Below the pieces are notes generated by a model. The model had not been told where the DNA came from and ran no database searches. It worked only from the letters and a program-made list of their open reading frames with translations. Below, piece after piece: positions 20,808-33,259 of a stretch of DNA of 64,000 nucleotides (the first letter of the stretch is position 1; every line of letters begins with the position of its first letter). The DNA lies in contig KV919073.1 in assembly GCA_002049455.2 (NCBI GenBank), positions 26,086 to 90,085 on the forward strand, read 5' to 3'. The position numbers and the translations under genes are program-made. This DNA comes from Porphyra umbilicalis (lineage: Eukaryota > Rhodophyta > Bangiophyceae > Bangiales > Bangiaceae).

Positions 20808-23420
20808 TCAATTTGGCCCCCCTACCAGAACATCCTCCTCACCGTCGTTGTCTATAGTACCTGCGGGCGGCAGCTTCACCCGCTTGAGGTAGGCGTCAAT
20901 TACCCGCACAGTGACGGTCAGGTTGTCACGCGCCCACATGGCACAATCCGCGGTCTGCTTGTCCAAGCAAGCCCGAGATGCGACCGATGGGCCACTGGCC
21001 ATCTGCTTGCTGCGGCGTGTCCATTTGTTGTCCACTTGTGTTGCGTCGTTGAAGCCGGTTCTCGCCTTGACAGGTGAGCGCCTCCTGCCGCGGTTGTACG
21101 CTTCGTTACCGGGAGCGCGCAAAATGGCAGCCTGCTGTACATACCCCAGACAGCTCTCTTGGAAGGTGTCGGCTGTGTACAGGCGTGCATTCTCGTTGTA
21201 GCGGCCATGCGACGCCTCTAGCATCTGTTCGCTGTACCCCCGCAGGCTGCCAAGCGTTTCTGAACTTTCGGCAGCGTGGCAGCAAAGGGTAGGGAGCTTG
21301 GCGGTCACGCTGGTCCACTGAAACGCCGCCGTCAGGCGGTCCACGAGGAACGCCGCGTCCCGCCAGAATCTGACCATCTCGTCCGGCGACACGGCGTCAG
21401 CGCGGGTGAGTTTGGGCAAAATGAGTTGCCACGTTGCGCACGCCTCGTTGCAGTCAGCGCTCGCCGTCTCTGGTACGTAGGTGGCCAGCAACAAGCACAC
21501 CATCGACAGACGACTGCTAATCCGCTGACACTGCCGCCCTTCAATAGCGCCATTGAAGTAAGGCGTCGGAAAGACCCCATCTGAGTGCCTGAGCGTGTCA
21601 GCCAAGTCATTTGCGTACTTGGCCACGGGTGCCAACCCACGCCAATATATATTTAGACCGCCTCGATGCCCGATCGTAAGAGATAGACAGTGAAGTCCGG
21701 CGTCAGATGTACAAGCATCGGAACAATGTGTGACGGGTCGATCATGAGGAGTGGTCGGTCCTCAACGGAGAGGTGCTCCTCCAGTGTCAGAGGCGTAGAC
21801 AGCATGTCGTTACCCCCTGCCACGTATGCCGCCGCCATCCTCCTAAAGTGGTCGATCGCGTGGCTGGCCGCCAGCTTGCATGTTGCCGTAGATTTCCACC
21901 TGTTTGCCGTTTGTTTGGGTGCGCCGACGCATGAAAGTGCACCGCTGGCACGGCATTCTGCTGGAAGCTCCGAGATGACCACACCACGTCGTTGTGAACT
22001 CGTAGTCACCCGTCAAGATCAGCTGCACCGCCTGCCGCTCATCGCGCACAATCAGCCCCTCTCTACGTAGCGCGTCGCGGCTGGGCACGTCCACGTCCGC
22101 CATGGAGGACAGTGCCGCGTGGTCATCAGTCGCCGCCGGAAACACCCCGAAGAGGTTGGTGTTGGCTTGGCTACACGGGCGGTCCTGATTAGCACAGGAA
22201 AGTATGGCTTTGCTTGAGCTCAGCAGTCCCCCCTTGTCAAGACCAAAACGAATTTGGACGCTCTTAACGTCCGCGCGCCGCGCATCGGTGGGAGAAGCTT
22301 GCCCAAGAAAGAGCGACGTAGCGAGACTCTCTGCTCCACCGGAGCCGCGCTCGAATCGCTCGATGAACTGGTTGCTCTCGTACAAGTGATCAACCATGGC
22401 CTGTAAAGCCACCCGAGGGGACACCAGGAATGCCCCTGCACCATTTGTCGTTGCGGGATTGCGAGGCCCCTCCTTGGTAGCCCGTAGATCAGCCAGCAGC
22501 GACTGAGTTGTGGCGAGGCCGACACCAGGCGTACATAGGAGGAGACGGAACCGCCGCCACAGCGAACCGCTGACACCGTTGTCAAGCAAAAACTGGTTTT
22601 GCAACCGCACTGGAAGCGTAGGCACTGCAGCCACTGGAGCCACGGCCAAACCCCCGCTCGCGCCAGCCCGCTAAGACGGCTCAGCTAAGGTGGCGGCCAC
22701 GAGCCGAGGGTCAGCCGGATAAAGTCGGCTGAGGCCAGTGGTGGCCAGGACAGCACGTTTACGGGCCTGGCGGGGCGCGACGTTGTCCTTGGTCGGCGTG
22801 AAGACGAGCGCATACGTGCTCTTCTTGCCGTTCGACAGCTTATCGACAACTTCTGCAGGCCTTGTAGCGGCCAGGTACTGAGTGGCCAGCTGGCCCATCT
22901 CAGCAACTCGTGGCGCCTCGAGCGAGGGGTAGGTACCCCGTACGACGCGCAACGCTGCGGCGGCGGCTGACACGCCACCCGCTCCAGGCTCAACATCCAG
23001 TGAGGACAGCGTTTCCACCCGCCAGCGATGGAACTCGGAGGGAGCTGCGTCCACGCCGCGTGCGCAGACAACCCACCAAGCCCGGGTGAGCGGCAACGCC
23101 GGTGACACTCTGGATGGGGGAGGGGAGTGGTGAGAAGACGCGGCGCTCGGTGAGGGGGGTGGGGGTGGGGGCGCGGCCCTCGCACGAGCGGGCGAGGAGA
23201 CGTAGCACAGTCGACAAAGACCCCTTTTCAATCCTCGAGCGTCAACAAACGCCCTTTTGCTGCACCGCCGCTCATGGGTGATCAAGTACTGCGTGTCCGC
23301 GTCCTCCCGTATCGCTCCTGTGCTTACAGCTGCGGTCCACTCCTCGGCCTTCTTGCTCGTCCGAAGACACGCGCTGCCGCACCCGTAACAGACAAATGCG
23401 AGGGGCTTGGCGGAAAAGAC
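20808..23420 (-). pseudogene. Large transposon-encoded protein of an unnamed class, lightly damaged
   Basis: One long reading runs down the minus strand. It opens with a Cys/His cluster (CYGCGSAC ... THERRCSKR ... GLCRLCYVSS; about 23390-23210), like a zinc-binding domain. Next come VQIRFGLDKGG and LSCANQDRPCSQANTNLFGV near 22290-22150, then LTGDYEFTTTWCGHLGASS with CQRC near 22020-21930. Next is RPLLMIDPSHIVPMLVHL near 21760-21700. Last is LPTLCCHAAESSETLGSLRG with YSEQMLEASHGRYNENARLY near 21300-21170. This order is seen in large uncharacterised transposon proteins of many eukaryotes (from memory). Damage is light: one in-frame TAG at 22671-22673 and a short excursion into another frame between about 21900 and 21650. 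The mechanism class is unknown to me. Confidence 0.55.
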
Positions 23421-24020
23421 GCGCCGGATTAGCCGGAAAGAAGTTTCACTGTGGGATGGGACGGAAAGACAGGACGCCCACGACCCACAAAGACAGCCGC
23501 GTAGCGCAAAAAGTAGGATGGGTCTTTGGGGTCACGATGACACCACGTTGGTCAGCAACCCACAGTGAATGCATATTCATATCTTATGGCAAAAAGTACA
23601 CGACCCGTCCACTGCCAGAGATAATAACAAGAAGGCAGGTACTCACCATGCAACGTAGTCGACAGGGCTGTCAAAACCAGCCTCGCACGACATCTTAAGA
23701 ATCGAGACAATCGGAAGGGGTAAGCGGGGGAAAACAAAGATGGTATCGCAGTATAATACTCTGGTAGCCGTGCTGGCGTTGCACGACAAGTGTGGAGCGC
23801 TCCACGAGTGAGAGTAGGTCTGCACGGCAGATCGACCCGTTTTCAATCGGAAGCTTCCTTTTTGGGTGACCAGGACCCAAGATCTTTCGCGTGGCACTGT
23901 AAAGCTAAATACAAGAAGACCCCCCCGGGATGCCATGCCACGCCCGCGATGACGTCCCGCGATAGAGCAACGCTGCCGCGGCCCCGTGCCGTCGGGACGG
24001 GGTGCCACGCACCGTCTAAT
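23421..24020. other. Spacer between transposon island and gene-dense region
   Basis: About 600 bp of balanced composition with no supportable gene. It marks the boundary between the transposon island and the extremely GC-rich genes that follow. Confidence 0.5.
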
Positions 24021-24041
24021 CCCCCCCCCCCCCCCCCCCCC
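24021..24041. repeat. C21 homopolymer at the 3' end of the TPR gene
   Basis: C21 is followed by G and further C runs, ending a few bases beyond the TPR gene's stop at 24060. Confidence 0.9.
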
Positions 24042-24059
24042 GCCCCCCCCCGCCCCCCC

Positions 24060-24240
24060 TTACTCCACCTCAAAGCCCAACTCGTACAGCGCCTCGTCGC
24101 ACGCGGCCAGGTACTTGCGCGCGCGCCCGTTGGCCGGCAGCAGTGCGGCCGCCCGCCCAAACCGGTCCCGCGCGTCGGCATAGTAGAGCGCCGCAATCTC
24201 CGCGTCGCCGTCGACCGCGTCCGCGTCCGCGTCGGCGGCA

Positions 24241-24272
<32 letters not shown>

Positions 24273-27002
24273 CCCGTCGGCCGCCGCCGCGTCGGCGGCG
24301 GCGGCGCGCGCCCGCAACGCCGCCCGCACGCGCGCGTGCACGAGGCGCGCGCGGGAGATGTAAGCGAGCCCCCCATTGAGCCACGCCGTGTGCGAGCCGG
24401 GCGCAATGCCGAGGAGCTTGTCATAGTGCGCGCAGGCGGCGAGGTAGAGGTCGTCGGCGACGGCCGCCGAGGAGGTCCGGTCCGCCCCGTCGGCGCCCGT
24501 CGTTGGCAAGACGGCCGACGGTGGCGCCGCGTCGGCGCCGCCGCCGCCGCTGCCGCCGCCGAGCTCCCCCCCGGCCATGCCCGCGAGCAAACACAGCGCG
24601 AGGCCCCGGTTGAACAGCGCATACGCATTGTCTGGGGAGGCGACGAGCGCGGCGTACAAGTCCGCATTGGCCGCCGACAGGCGGCCCGCCGCCCCCGGCG
24701 CGGCCACATCCGCCTTTGCCCAGGAGAGGAGGCACGCGCCGCGGGCGGCGAGGGCGTCGGCGCGCGTCGCGTCACCGTCGCCGTCGCCGTCGCCGCCGTC
24801 GCCGCCATTGTCCCCAGCGGCAGACGGCGCCGCCCCGGCCGCCCCCGCCCGCGCCACGGCGGCGGTGAGGAGGCGCGCGGCGGCGGCAAAGGCCGCCTCG
24901 GCGGCGGGCGTCAGCCGCCCGCCCGCGGCGGCAACGCACGCGCGGCCCGCGTCGGCGCGCGTGCGGCCGGCGGCGAGGAGCGTCGCGCCCGTTTCGCCCT
25001 CCCACACCTCCCCGTCGGCGCCGCCGTCGCCGCCCGCCGGGCCGCCGCCGCCGTCGACGCAGTCGCCGCTGCCGCCGTCGACGGTGGCGGCACTGGCGGT
25101 CGCTGCTGCCGCCGCCGCGGCCACGTCGGCCGCCGCCGCCACGACCGGCGCCGCCGCCACGGCCATGGACGCTGCCGCGGCGGCGGCCGCGTCGGCGGCG
25201 ACGCCCGCCGCGCCTGCCTCCTCCACGGCCGCCGCCGCGGCCGCGTTGGCGGCCGTCGCCGCCTCCCCCGCCGCCGCCGCGTCGTCTGCCGCCGACGCGG
25301 CACCGCCGACCGCCGCCGACGCGTCGTCGGCCGCCGCCGCCGCGGCGGCGGCAGCGGCGGCGGCAGCCGTCCCCTGTGCGTCGGCGGCGGCAGCAGCGTC
25401 GGCGGGCGACTCGCCGGCTGCCGCCGCCGCCTCGGCGGCTGCTAGCTGCACAGCCGCCGCGTGCGCCGCGTCCGCGTCGGCCGCCGCCCGCCGTGCAGCC
25501 TCCCGCTCCGCGGCCGACGCGCGGGCGGCGGCGCGCTCGGCGGTGAGCGCCGCCGACACTGCCGCGTCGGCGGCGGCCGCCACCGCCGCCGAGCGGTCGG
25601 CAGCGGTGGCGCGCGCGCGGGCGGCGCGGGCGGACGCCGTGTCGGCGGCCGCCGTGTCGGCGGCCGCCGCGTCAGACGCCGCCGCGGTGGCGGTGGCGGC
25701 GGCGATTTTGGTGGCGGCCGCGTCGGTGGTGGCCACCTCCTCGGTCGGCGCCGCGCCCGCGTCGGTCGCGCCCGCGTCAGAGGCCGCCGCTTGCGTGACG
25801 GCCGCATCGGCGACGGCGGCAGCATCAGCGGCGGTCACTTGGCCAGAGGCGGCCGCGTCGGCGGCGGCCACCCCCTCGGCCGCTGCCGCATCTACGTCGG
25901 CCGCGGCTGCGTCGGCGGCCGCTGCGTCGGTGGCGGCCGCGTCGGCGGCGGCCGCCGCGTCAGCGGCGGCCACGTCGGCGGTGGCGGCAGCGGCGGCAGC
26001 GGCCGTGACGGCAGCGTCTGCAACGGTCTGGTCACCCTCGGCCGCGTCGGCAGCGTCGGTGGCGGTGAGGTCGCCATCGGCCGCGTCGGCCGGCGCGTCG
26101 CGAGCGGCGCCGGGCGCCCCAACGTCCTTGCCGGCAGTCCCGGAACGGCCCCGCTCTGTGGCGCCGACCACGTCGGCCGCGGGTGCGGCGGCAGACCCCA
26201 CCGTGGACGCGCCGCCGCCCGGCGCCGCCCCCGGCACGTCGGCCGTGGCGGACCGCCCGTCCACCGCCGCACGCCCGTCGGCCGAGGCGCCGGCGGCGCC
26301 GGTCAGCCCGGCGCTCGGCGCCGCCGCCTCTGCGCCCGCGCTGGCGGCTGCCGCGCCCGCGCCCGCGACCGCCGCGCACGCCCCGCCGTCGTCGGCCGCC
26401 GCCGCCGCGTCGCCGGCCGCGGCGGCCGTCGCCACCGGCACGACCGCCGCGCCGCCCGGCCCGACCGCCTCGGCGGCGGCGACAGCCGCTGGTGCGGACG
26501 CCGCCCCAGACGCGGACCGACCGGCCGCCGCCGACGGCGGCGCGTCGAGGGACACGGCCACCACCGCCGCGCCGCCCGGGCCGTCCCCAGCGGGCGCGTC
26601 GGCCGCCGGCGTGGCCGCCACACCGCGTGGCGGCGCATCGTGTGTCGACGGCCCTGCTCCTGGCGGCAGCGGCGGCGGCGGCGGCAACGACGGCGGCACC
26701 CCCACCCCACCGTCGTCTGGAAATGCTGCCGACGGCGACGACGCCGTGGCGGCCGGCGGCGCGTCGGCCACCCCCCCCCGCCCTACCGCGTCTGTGTCCC
26801 CCCTCCCACCCACCCCCCCCCCACCGGCGCCGGGGGCCACAGCGGCGGCGCGCCGCCGGCGGCCCCCGCCGCGGCGGCCGCCGCCGCGCCCGCCGCGAGC
26901 GCGCCCGTCGCCGCCGCCGCCCACGAGGGGGTCTCCCAGTCGCCCCCGCCGGCGCCCGCCGGGGCGCCCGCGCCCGCCGCGCCCGCCGCCGCCGCCGCCG
27001 CG

Positions 27003-27035
<33 letters not shown>

Positions 27036-27635
27036 TCCGCCCGTCCGCCCTCCTCGTCGGCCCCAAACGCGGCGCGGGAGAAGCGGTAGGGGCTCCGCCC
27101 GCCCCCGCCGCCGCCGTCCCGCGGCCGCCGGCGGCGGCGGACAGCGTCGGCCACGCCCCCGCCGCCCCCCTCATCCGCACGGCCGTCCGGGTCCACGTCG
27201 ACGGGGCCGCCGCCGCGGCGGGGGGGCGACCGCGCGGCCGGGGGGAATGCGGACGCGCGGCCCGCCGCGCCGGCCGCCACGGGCGCCCGCCGCCCGCCGG
27301 CACGCGCGGCCGCGCCGCCGCCCGCGCCGCCCCGACGCGGCGACGCGCCACGGTCCGCGGGGGTGCGCCCCCCCCCCCCCCCCCCCACCCGCGGCGGCCG
27401 GCGCCGTCCCCCACCCGACGCCCATCCGGGCGCCCCCCCGCCGCGGCTGGCGGCACCTCGGCGTCGACCCCCCCCCACCCCCCCCGTCCTCTGGCGGCGG
27501 CGGTCCCCCCCCTCCCCCCCCCCCCGCCCCCGACGGCGCCCGCGGCGGCGCGCCCCCCCCCCCCCCCCCCCCCCCCCCGCCGCCCAGCGGCCGACGAGCG
27601 CCGCCTCCGCGCGCCCGACCGCCGCTTCCAACTCG

Positions 27636-27667
<32 letters not shown>

Positions 27668-27852
27668 GGCCGCCGCGTCGCGCGCGGCCGACGCCGCCGC
27701 CAGGCGCCGGCGCAGCCGCTCCACGCGCGTCCGCGGGGCGGGCGGCAACGCGCGGACGGGGGCGGGGGCGGGGGGGGGGGGGGGGGGGCGCCGCCCGCGC
27801 CGCGGCAGACGCTGCCGCTGCCGTCGCCGCTGCCGCCGCAGCGGCCGCCGAC

Positions 27853-27890
<38 letters not shown>

Positions 27891-28215
27891 CCCGCGGCGG
27901 GCGACCGTGCGGATGGCCCAGAGGAGGGCAACGACCCCAACCGCGTGCGCGGCGGCAAAGGCTGCCGCGGCGGCGGCGGTGGCGCCAGAGGCCGCCGCCA
28001 CCGCCGCCGTGGCCGACGTTGTCACGGCAACGGCGGCGGCAACGGCGGGGGGGGGAGGGCGGCGAGCCAGGGGGGGGGACGCCCACCGCCGCGGCAGCGG
28101 CGGCGGCGGCGGCGGCGGCGGCAGAGGCGGCGGCCGCCGACGGCGGCGGTGGCGGAGGTGGGAAGGGGGGGGGGGGGGCGACGGCCATGGCGGCGGCGGC
28201 GGCGTCGTCGCCGCA

Positions 28216-28247
<32 letters not shown>

Positions 28248-28715
28248 GTCGTTTGGAAAGGGGGGATTGGGGGGGGGGGGGCACCCGCCGCCGTCGCCTG
28301 CGGGGGGGCGCCCGTGGCGGCGGCGGCGGCGGCGGCGCCCCGCCCGCCGCGGGCGGCCCCGCCCGGCGGGCGGCGGCGGGTGCACCGCGCGGCGGCGGCG
28401 GCGGCCGGCGCCGACCGGGGACTGGCCAGCGGGGGCGGGGGGAGGAAGAATGTCGCCGTCGCCGTCAACCGGCCGGGGGGACACGGGCCGGGGGGGGGCG
28501 CCCGCCGCATCGTGGCGCCGGTCGCCAAGCTTGGCGGGGGAGGGGGGGGGGGGGGAGCGGGATCGCGCCCGCCGCCGCGGCACGCGGCGCGGGGGCGCGT
28601 CGTTGACGGCGCCGCGGGGCCACGCGCGGCGCCGAGCTCGGGCGTCGGGGGGCGTTGCACGCGGCGGCAACACGGAGCGCGGCGCGTGGCAAGACGAGGG
28701 GATCTCGACGAGCAA
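24060..28715 (-). CDS. Alanine-rich TPR protein with putative transit peptide and membrane segment, frame-broken
   Basis: Probably one large gene. From 28715 it reads MLVEIPSSCHAPRSVLPPRA and an Arg/Pro-rich leader, which could be a plastid transit peptide. A probable membrane span (AVGVVALLWAIRTVARR) follows near 27930. A different frame then gives a coiled-coil stretch (ERLRRRLAAASAARDAAAA) near 27720-27650 and SPYRFSRAAFGADEEGG near 27100. A third frame covers about 26.8-24.06 kb: an Ala-rich region of several hundred residues, then TPR-like helices at the C-terminus (DNAYALFNRGLALCLL, HYDKLLGIAPGSHTAWLNGG, YYADARDRFGRAAALLP). TPRs usually bind proteins, so a scaffold role is likely; the partner is unknown. 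Frame changes lie near C26 (27553-27578) and G19 (27770-27788). The long antisense frame over the same DNA is low complexity and is taken as a shadow. Confidence 0.55.
27553..27578. repeat. C26 homopolymer, longest in the window
   Basis: Twenty-six uninterrupted C lie inside the TPR gene, reading as poly-Gly or poly-Pro codons depending on strand. It is a frame-deciding tract and a strong candidate for i-motif/G-quadruplex formation. Confidence 0.9.
27770..27788. repeat. G19 homopolymer inside the TPR gene
   Basis: Nineteen G (C on the coding strand, giving poly-Pro) separate the membrane-span frame from the coiled-coil frame of the TPR gene. Confidence 0.9.
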
Positions 28716-28797
28716 GGGGGCGTGTCAATTGACTGTCCTTGATCCACCGCTCTGTACTTGGTGAGCCTCCATGCGGCCTTCCCGGTGGAAAGGTGCT

Positions 28798-28825
28798 ATT
28801 GGACGAAACCAGGGGTGCTATAAAT
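28798..28825 (+). promoter_or_regulatory. CCAAT-TATA core promoter between divergent genes
   Basis: ATTGGACGA (28798-28806) is followed by TATAAAT (28819-28825), 21 bp from start to start. It points to the plus-strand gene starting at 29099 and lies only 80 bp from the start of the divergent TPR gene. The same 9-mer plus TATA arrangement recurs at 60286-60318. Confidence 0.6.
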
Positions 28826-29098
28826 CTCGCTGCCAAAGCCCTGGTGCGCAGAGCTCTGGCGGGGGGCCACGCCCACGACCCGCCCGTGTCCATTGCCGAC
28901 TCGACGCTGTTGCGCTCGCGGACTCCACACCCGCTCCGTGACGTTCGTGGTCCTCCTTGGCGGTACGTCTCTCGCTCGCCTCTTCCCAGCCTTGACTCCT
29001 TTTCTTCCTCGGATTTTTTTTTTTTGTGCGCCGTCGCCGAGGTGTTCCATGGCGCCAGCGTTTCTCCCCCCGCCGCTCGCGCTGCGCGCGCGTCCGCC

Positions 29099-29767
29099 AT
29101 GCCGCCCGCGGCGGTCGGCGGGGCCGACCCCCCCCTCCCACGCCGCCCGCCCCCACTGGCGGGCACCCACCCTCTCTGCATCCTCCTCCCCCCCGCCCTC
29201 CTCGTCTGGGCCTTCAGACCCCCCCCCACCGAGGGCGGCGGCGACGCGCTCGCCGCCGAATTCGCGGCGCTCGTCGCCTCGTCGGCGGCCGAGCCGGCGG
29301 GGGCGGCGCCCCCCCCCGGGGGGACCCCCCCCCCTGGGTCGTCTGCCACCCCCCCCTCCCCCCTCCTCCCCCTCAGCCCCGAGGAGCGGGCCGACTTGGA
29401 CGCCATCGAGACGATGGGCTTGGCGGAACTCCACCGCCTCTCCGCCACCCTCCAGTCCTCCCTCGCCGCCCTCGACGCGGCCGTTGTGACGGGCAGCGCG
29501 CCGCCCGACGGCAGCAACGTGGACGACCTCGACCCGGACGCGGTTATCCGCAACGCGGCCGCCTCCTCCTCGGCGCTCTCGGCCGAGGCGGCGGCCGACT
29601 TGGCGGGCCTCCTCGCCCGCTTTGACGCGCGCAAGGCGGCGCTCCTCGCGGGCGTTGCCGCCGACCGCGCGGTCATTGCGGCCGAGGTGGACCGCCTCCA
29701 GGCGTTGACCGACGCGCGCAACGGGCGGGGGGGGCGCCCCGCCACGTCCGACGCGGACGCGGCGGCG

Positions 29768-29799
<32 letters not shown>

Positions 29800-30040
29800 G
29801 GCGACCAAGGCGGAGCGCAAGCGGGGGCTCTTTCGAGCCGCGTCTGCCGCCCTGGCGGCGGCGGCGGTGGCGTATGGGGTGTCGGGGGCGGCCGACGCGT
29901 CGGCGGGGGGCGGGGGGGAGGCCTTTCGCAATGGTGCCATTGACGCGGTCGTGGCGGCGGTGTTTGCGTGGCTGGCGAGCCGCGAGGACAAGGGGCCGGC
30001 CGCCTCGGAGGGGGAGGAGGGGGGGGAGACGACGGCCTGA
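29099..30040 (+). CDS. Small Ala-rich coiled-coil membrane protein
   Basis: I do not recognise the family. From the ATG at 29099 the protein has 313 residues. The frame is open further upstream, but the TATA at 28819 leaves a sensible leader, and this ATG is followed by a hydrophobic stretch (PLCILLPPALLVWAF), like a signal or transit segment. The middle has two helical coiled-coil-like stretches (EERADLDAIETMGLAELHRL; DRAVIAAEVDRLQAL). A poly-Gly linker of about 11 residues precedes KAERKRGLFRAASAALAAAA and a second hydrophobic stretch (AIDAVVAAVFAWLAS). The tail is acidic. Its divergent neighbour is the TPR membrane protein, so the two may be co-regulated; that is inference from the shared promoter region. 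Confidence 0.55.
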
Positions 30041-31616
30041 CGCGAGCCGCCGGCCGGGATGGGGGGGGGGGGGGGGGGCGTGTAGATGCCACTTGCGTGC
30101 GAGCGGATGCACCAGGCAGAGGTGACGGGGGATGCTGGGTTTCCACCGACGTGTGATGAGGTGCTCTGCTTGCAGAGCTGCGGGAGGGCACGGCGGACAT
30201 GTTCAAACACCCTCGCGGCGCCTTGTGTATCGGTCGCGTACCACACGGTCGTCACGTGCTGCGGGTGCCTGAACAATGACGGCGCACGCAGGATCGAAGC
30301 GCCTGGCCCAAAGGGCGGGTACAAACAGTACACGTCGCCAAAGGGGGAAAACGAGAGTTACGGCCAACCCTCAACGAACAGGCATTTCGCAAGCAGGTGC
30401 ACCCGTGTGCCACAGCTGGAGCCCCGTTGCTCCCGCCGCCGACGCTCCAAACGGGCTGGCGCACCACGGCAGCCTCCCCGCGCACGCCCAGTCCTCGCGC
30501 AGGCACACCCCACAGCCCAATCTCTTTCACAGAGCAGCTCCGCTGAGGCGGTGCAGCGGCAGCACGCGCGGGCGGCCACGCAGCGCGCCGCCCACCGCCA
30601 GCGCCGGGCGTCGCGGTCGGCAGACCAAGAACAGCGCCGCCAAACACCGCCGGACGCGCGAGAGTCTTCTCTCCAGCCGCCGCAGACAGACGGGCCGTGG
30701 GTGACAAAGAGGAGCGAGGGAATGGCACCCCCTACTCCTGTCGCACAAACATTTTGCGGTTCTTGCCAACCTGGGGTGCCTCGCGGGCATCGCCGAGCAA
30801 ACGGAACAGCGCAAGCGCAAAGCACCATAAGTAGTCAAGAAAGCAAGAACGGAGCTACCCCGTTAGCTCACCTGCATTTTCGTAACTGGCTCCAGTACAG
30901 GCGGAGCAGAACACACGCGCGCACAGGTCACGGTGTCGGCAGGCAAACCATAGCGCAGAGGGGGCGTACCATGAGGAAGAGCGGGACGAGAATACCGCCC
31001 ACGATGACGGCACCGCCCAGGGCATAGGAAGCAAGGGTGGGCAGCATCGCAACCATGGTCACTATTGCGGTGAGGTTGTCCCGGCAACCAACGCAAGACG
31101 GAGACGCGGCAAGGGACGTGCTGCGGGGCCGACGTCAGCAAGCAGTCGTAGTCGACCGTGAACAGCAGAGGGCCAGCCTTCAGCCCCCACCATAAGCAGC
31201 TTAATTCAAGTTGAGCCACCTTGGGCCTAACACACACCGCAACGAAAACTAAGTACCACAACGATAGCAATGTTCAGTTGGACAGACGCAAGTTTTAAAG
31301 TAGCACATCCCTTGAGCAAAACAAATTACGTTATCCTAAACCAGCTCTTGCCCTGATGGCTTGCAGTCTGGTCTTTCACAGCCTCTGCCCTACGACCGCG
31401 CGTCCGCAGGCTTCCGCGCGAGCCAGACCCGCCCCCGCTGCTCCTGGGCTTTCCGGCGCTGCCGCCGACTTGCTTCCCCTCTTTTCTTGGCAGGAGCAGT
31501 GCGGCAGCGGGTTTACTGCCGATGCATTGCTTGTACCGCTTCTCTTTTGTTCCTGGACCTTCCCCTCCTGGTTGTCCCGCTTCCGTGCGCCCACACGGGC
31601 GTTGCCGGTCGCGGCC
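30041..31616. other. Intergenic between the coiled-coil gene and AP-3 mu
   Basis: It begins with a G18 run (30061-30078). Arg/Pro-rich ORFs on both strands around 30.2-30.8 kb show no domain-like content. No TATA-like box is evident just upstream of the AP-3 mu start. Confidence 0.5.
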
Positions 31617-33223
31617 ATGATCCAGTCGCTGTTCATCATCAACTCTTCAGGGTATGGAAGAACCACCGGTGCTCTCCCACCGTACGCCGCTTGCTTTGCG
31701 GGGCGGCGTTAGCTGTGCATCATTGTTGGGATTGACGTGCGTGTCTGCAAAGGGTGCTGGCTGGTGGTGTCGCTGGCGTCGCTCCCTGCCAGACGGGCTC
31801 CGCCCGGTTGCTGACCACTCGGCACTCCGCTCTGCCGCCCGGCCCCGCATGGTTTACCCTCTGACTGCTACCCTGCCCTGCATCTTTTACCACAGAGAAG
31901 TAATCATTGAGAAGCACTGGCGTGGCAATGCCAGCCGTGCTCTCTGCGACGTGTTTTGGGCGGAAGTCGTCCGATATGGTGCCCGCACCGAGGACGTACC
32001 GCCGGTGCTTGCCGCATCCACGGGGCCACCAGCAGCTGGTGCCACCGGCCGCAATGGGGATGGGGACGGCAGCGACCGAGACGCATCCGTGAGCGACCGC
32101 CCCCCCGCCGAAGCGGCGGCGGCCATTGCCGCCGCCGCCGCCGGCGCACTCATCCACCTCCACCGCCACGGTCTGTACCTACTGGCAGCGGTCGGCCTAG
32201 ACACCCCTCCCCTAGAGACCGTCTCCTTCCTGGAAGCGCTCGCGTCCGTCTTTGCGGCCTATTTTGGGGAGCTGTCGGAGCACGCCATCAAGGACCACTT
32301 TGTCACCGTCTACGAGCTCCTTGACGAGATGGTCGATAACGGTCGGCCGCACACGACAGAAGTGTGTGTGCTCCAAGAGATGGTCACACCCCCGTCGGTA
32401 GTCGGGCGGATGCTCGAAGTCGCCGCCGCCGCCACGGGGGGCGGGGTCGGCGCCGGCAGGGGGGGTAGCGCCGGCACAGTTGCCACGCCCGGGCGCCCGC
32501 CAGGAGGGGGGGGAATGGGCTTGAGCATGGGCATGGGCGGCGGCGGCATGGGCGTCGGTGTTGGCGGCGTGCCGTCGGCCAGCTCTGTCGTGTCGGCCGC
32601 CACTTCTGCTGTCACGTCGGCCGTCTCCTCCGCCGCCGCTTCGGCGGCGCACGGTACGGCGGCGTTTGCGCAGCAGCGATTTGCGTCCCCTGGTCACATT
32701 CCTGGGGCCCTCGGCGGCGGAGGGGGCGGCTTTGGCAGCGGCACCCACCGGTCGTCTGGCAATGGCCCACCCGGGGCACGAGGCTGGGCGGGCAGCAGCG
32801 GAGCCCCGCCCCCCTTGCTTCTCCCCTGGCGCCGCACCGGCGTTGTGCACCCCCAAAACGAGATCTTTGTCGACATTGTCGAGGAGATTGACACGGTACT
32901 TCTAGGTCGCCGCGGGGCGCCGCTCCACGCGCTTGTTGCCGGCCGCATTGACGTACGGGCGGCGCTCTCTGGGATGCCCCACGTGACCATGACCCTGTCG
33001 GGTGGAGAGGAGATGGACGACGTTGCCCCACACCGCTGCGTGCAGTCGCGGGGAGCGGGGGGAACGGCGCTCGGCCCAGATGGGGGGGGGGTGCTGTCGT
33101 TTGTGCCCCCTGATGGAGATTTCACGCTCCTCGAGTATGTTGTGCGAGATGTGGAGGAGGGACTGCTGCCGCTGCACTTGGACGCGGACTTGACGTTTGT
33201 GCCCGTCCCGGACGGGAGTGGCT

Positions 33224-33259
<36 letters not shown>

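Noticed and set aside
24577-28764. A 1395-codon plus-strand open frame opposite the TPR gene
   Set aside because: It is almost entirely Ala/Pro/Arg low complexity. The TPR and membrane motifs lie on the other strand, so it is a GC-driven shadow.
31654-31895. In-frame upstream extension of AP-3 mu from an ATG at 31654
   Set aside because: The text is not mu-like and lies inside a canonical GT-AG intron. The exon at 31617 gives the conserved N-terminus.
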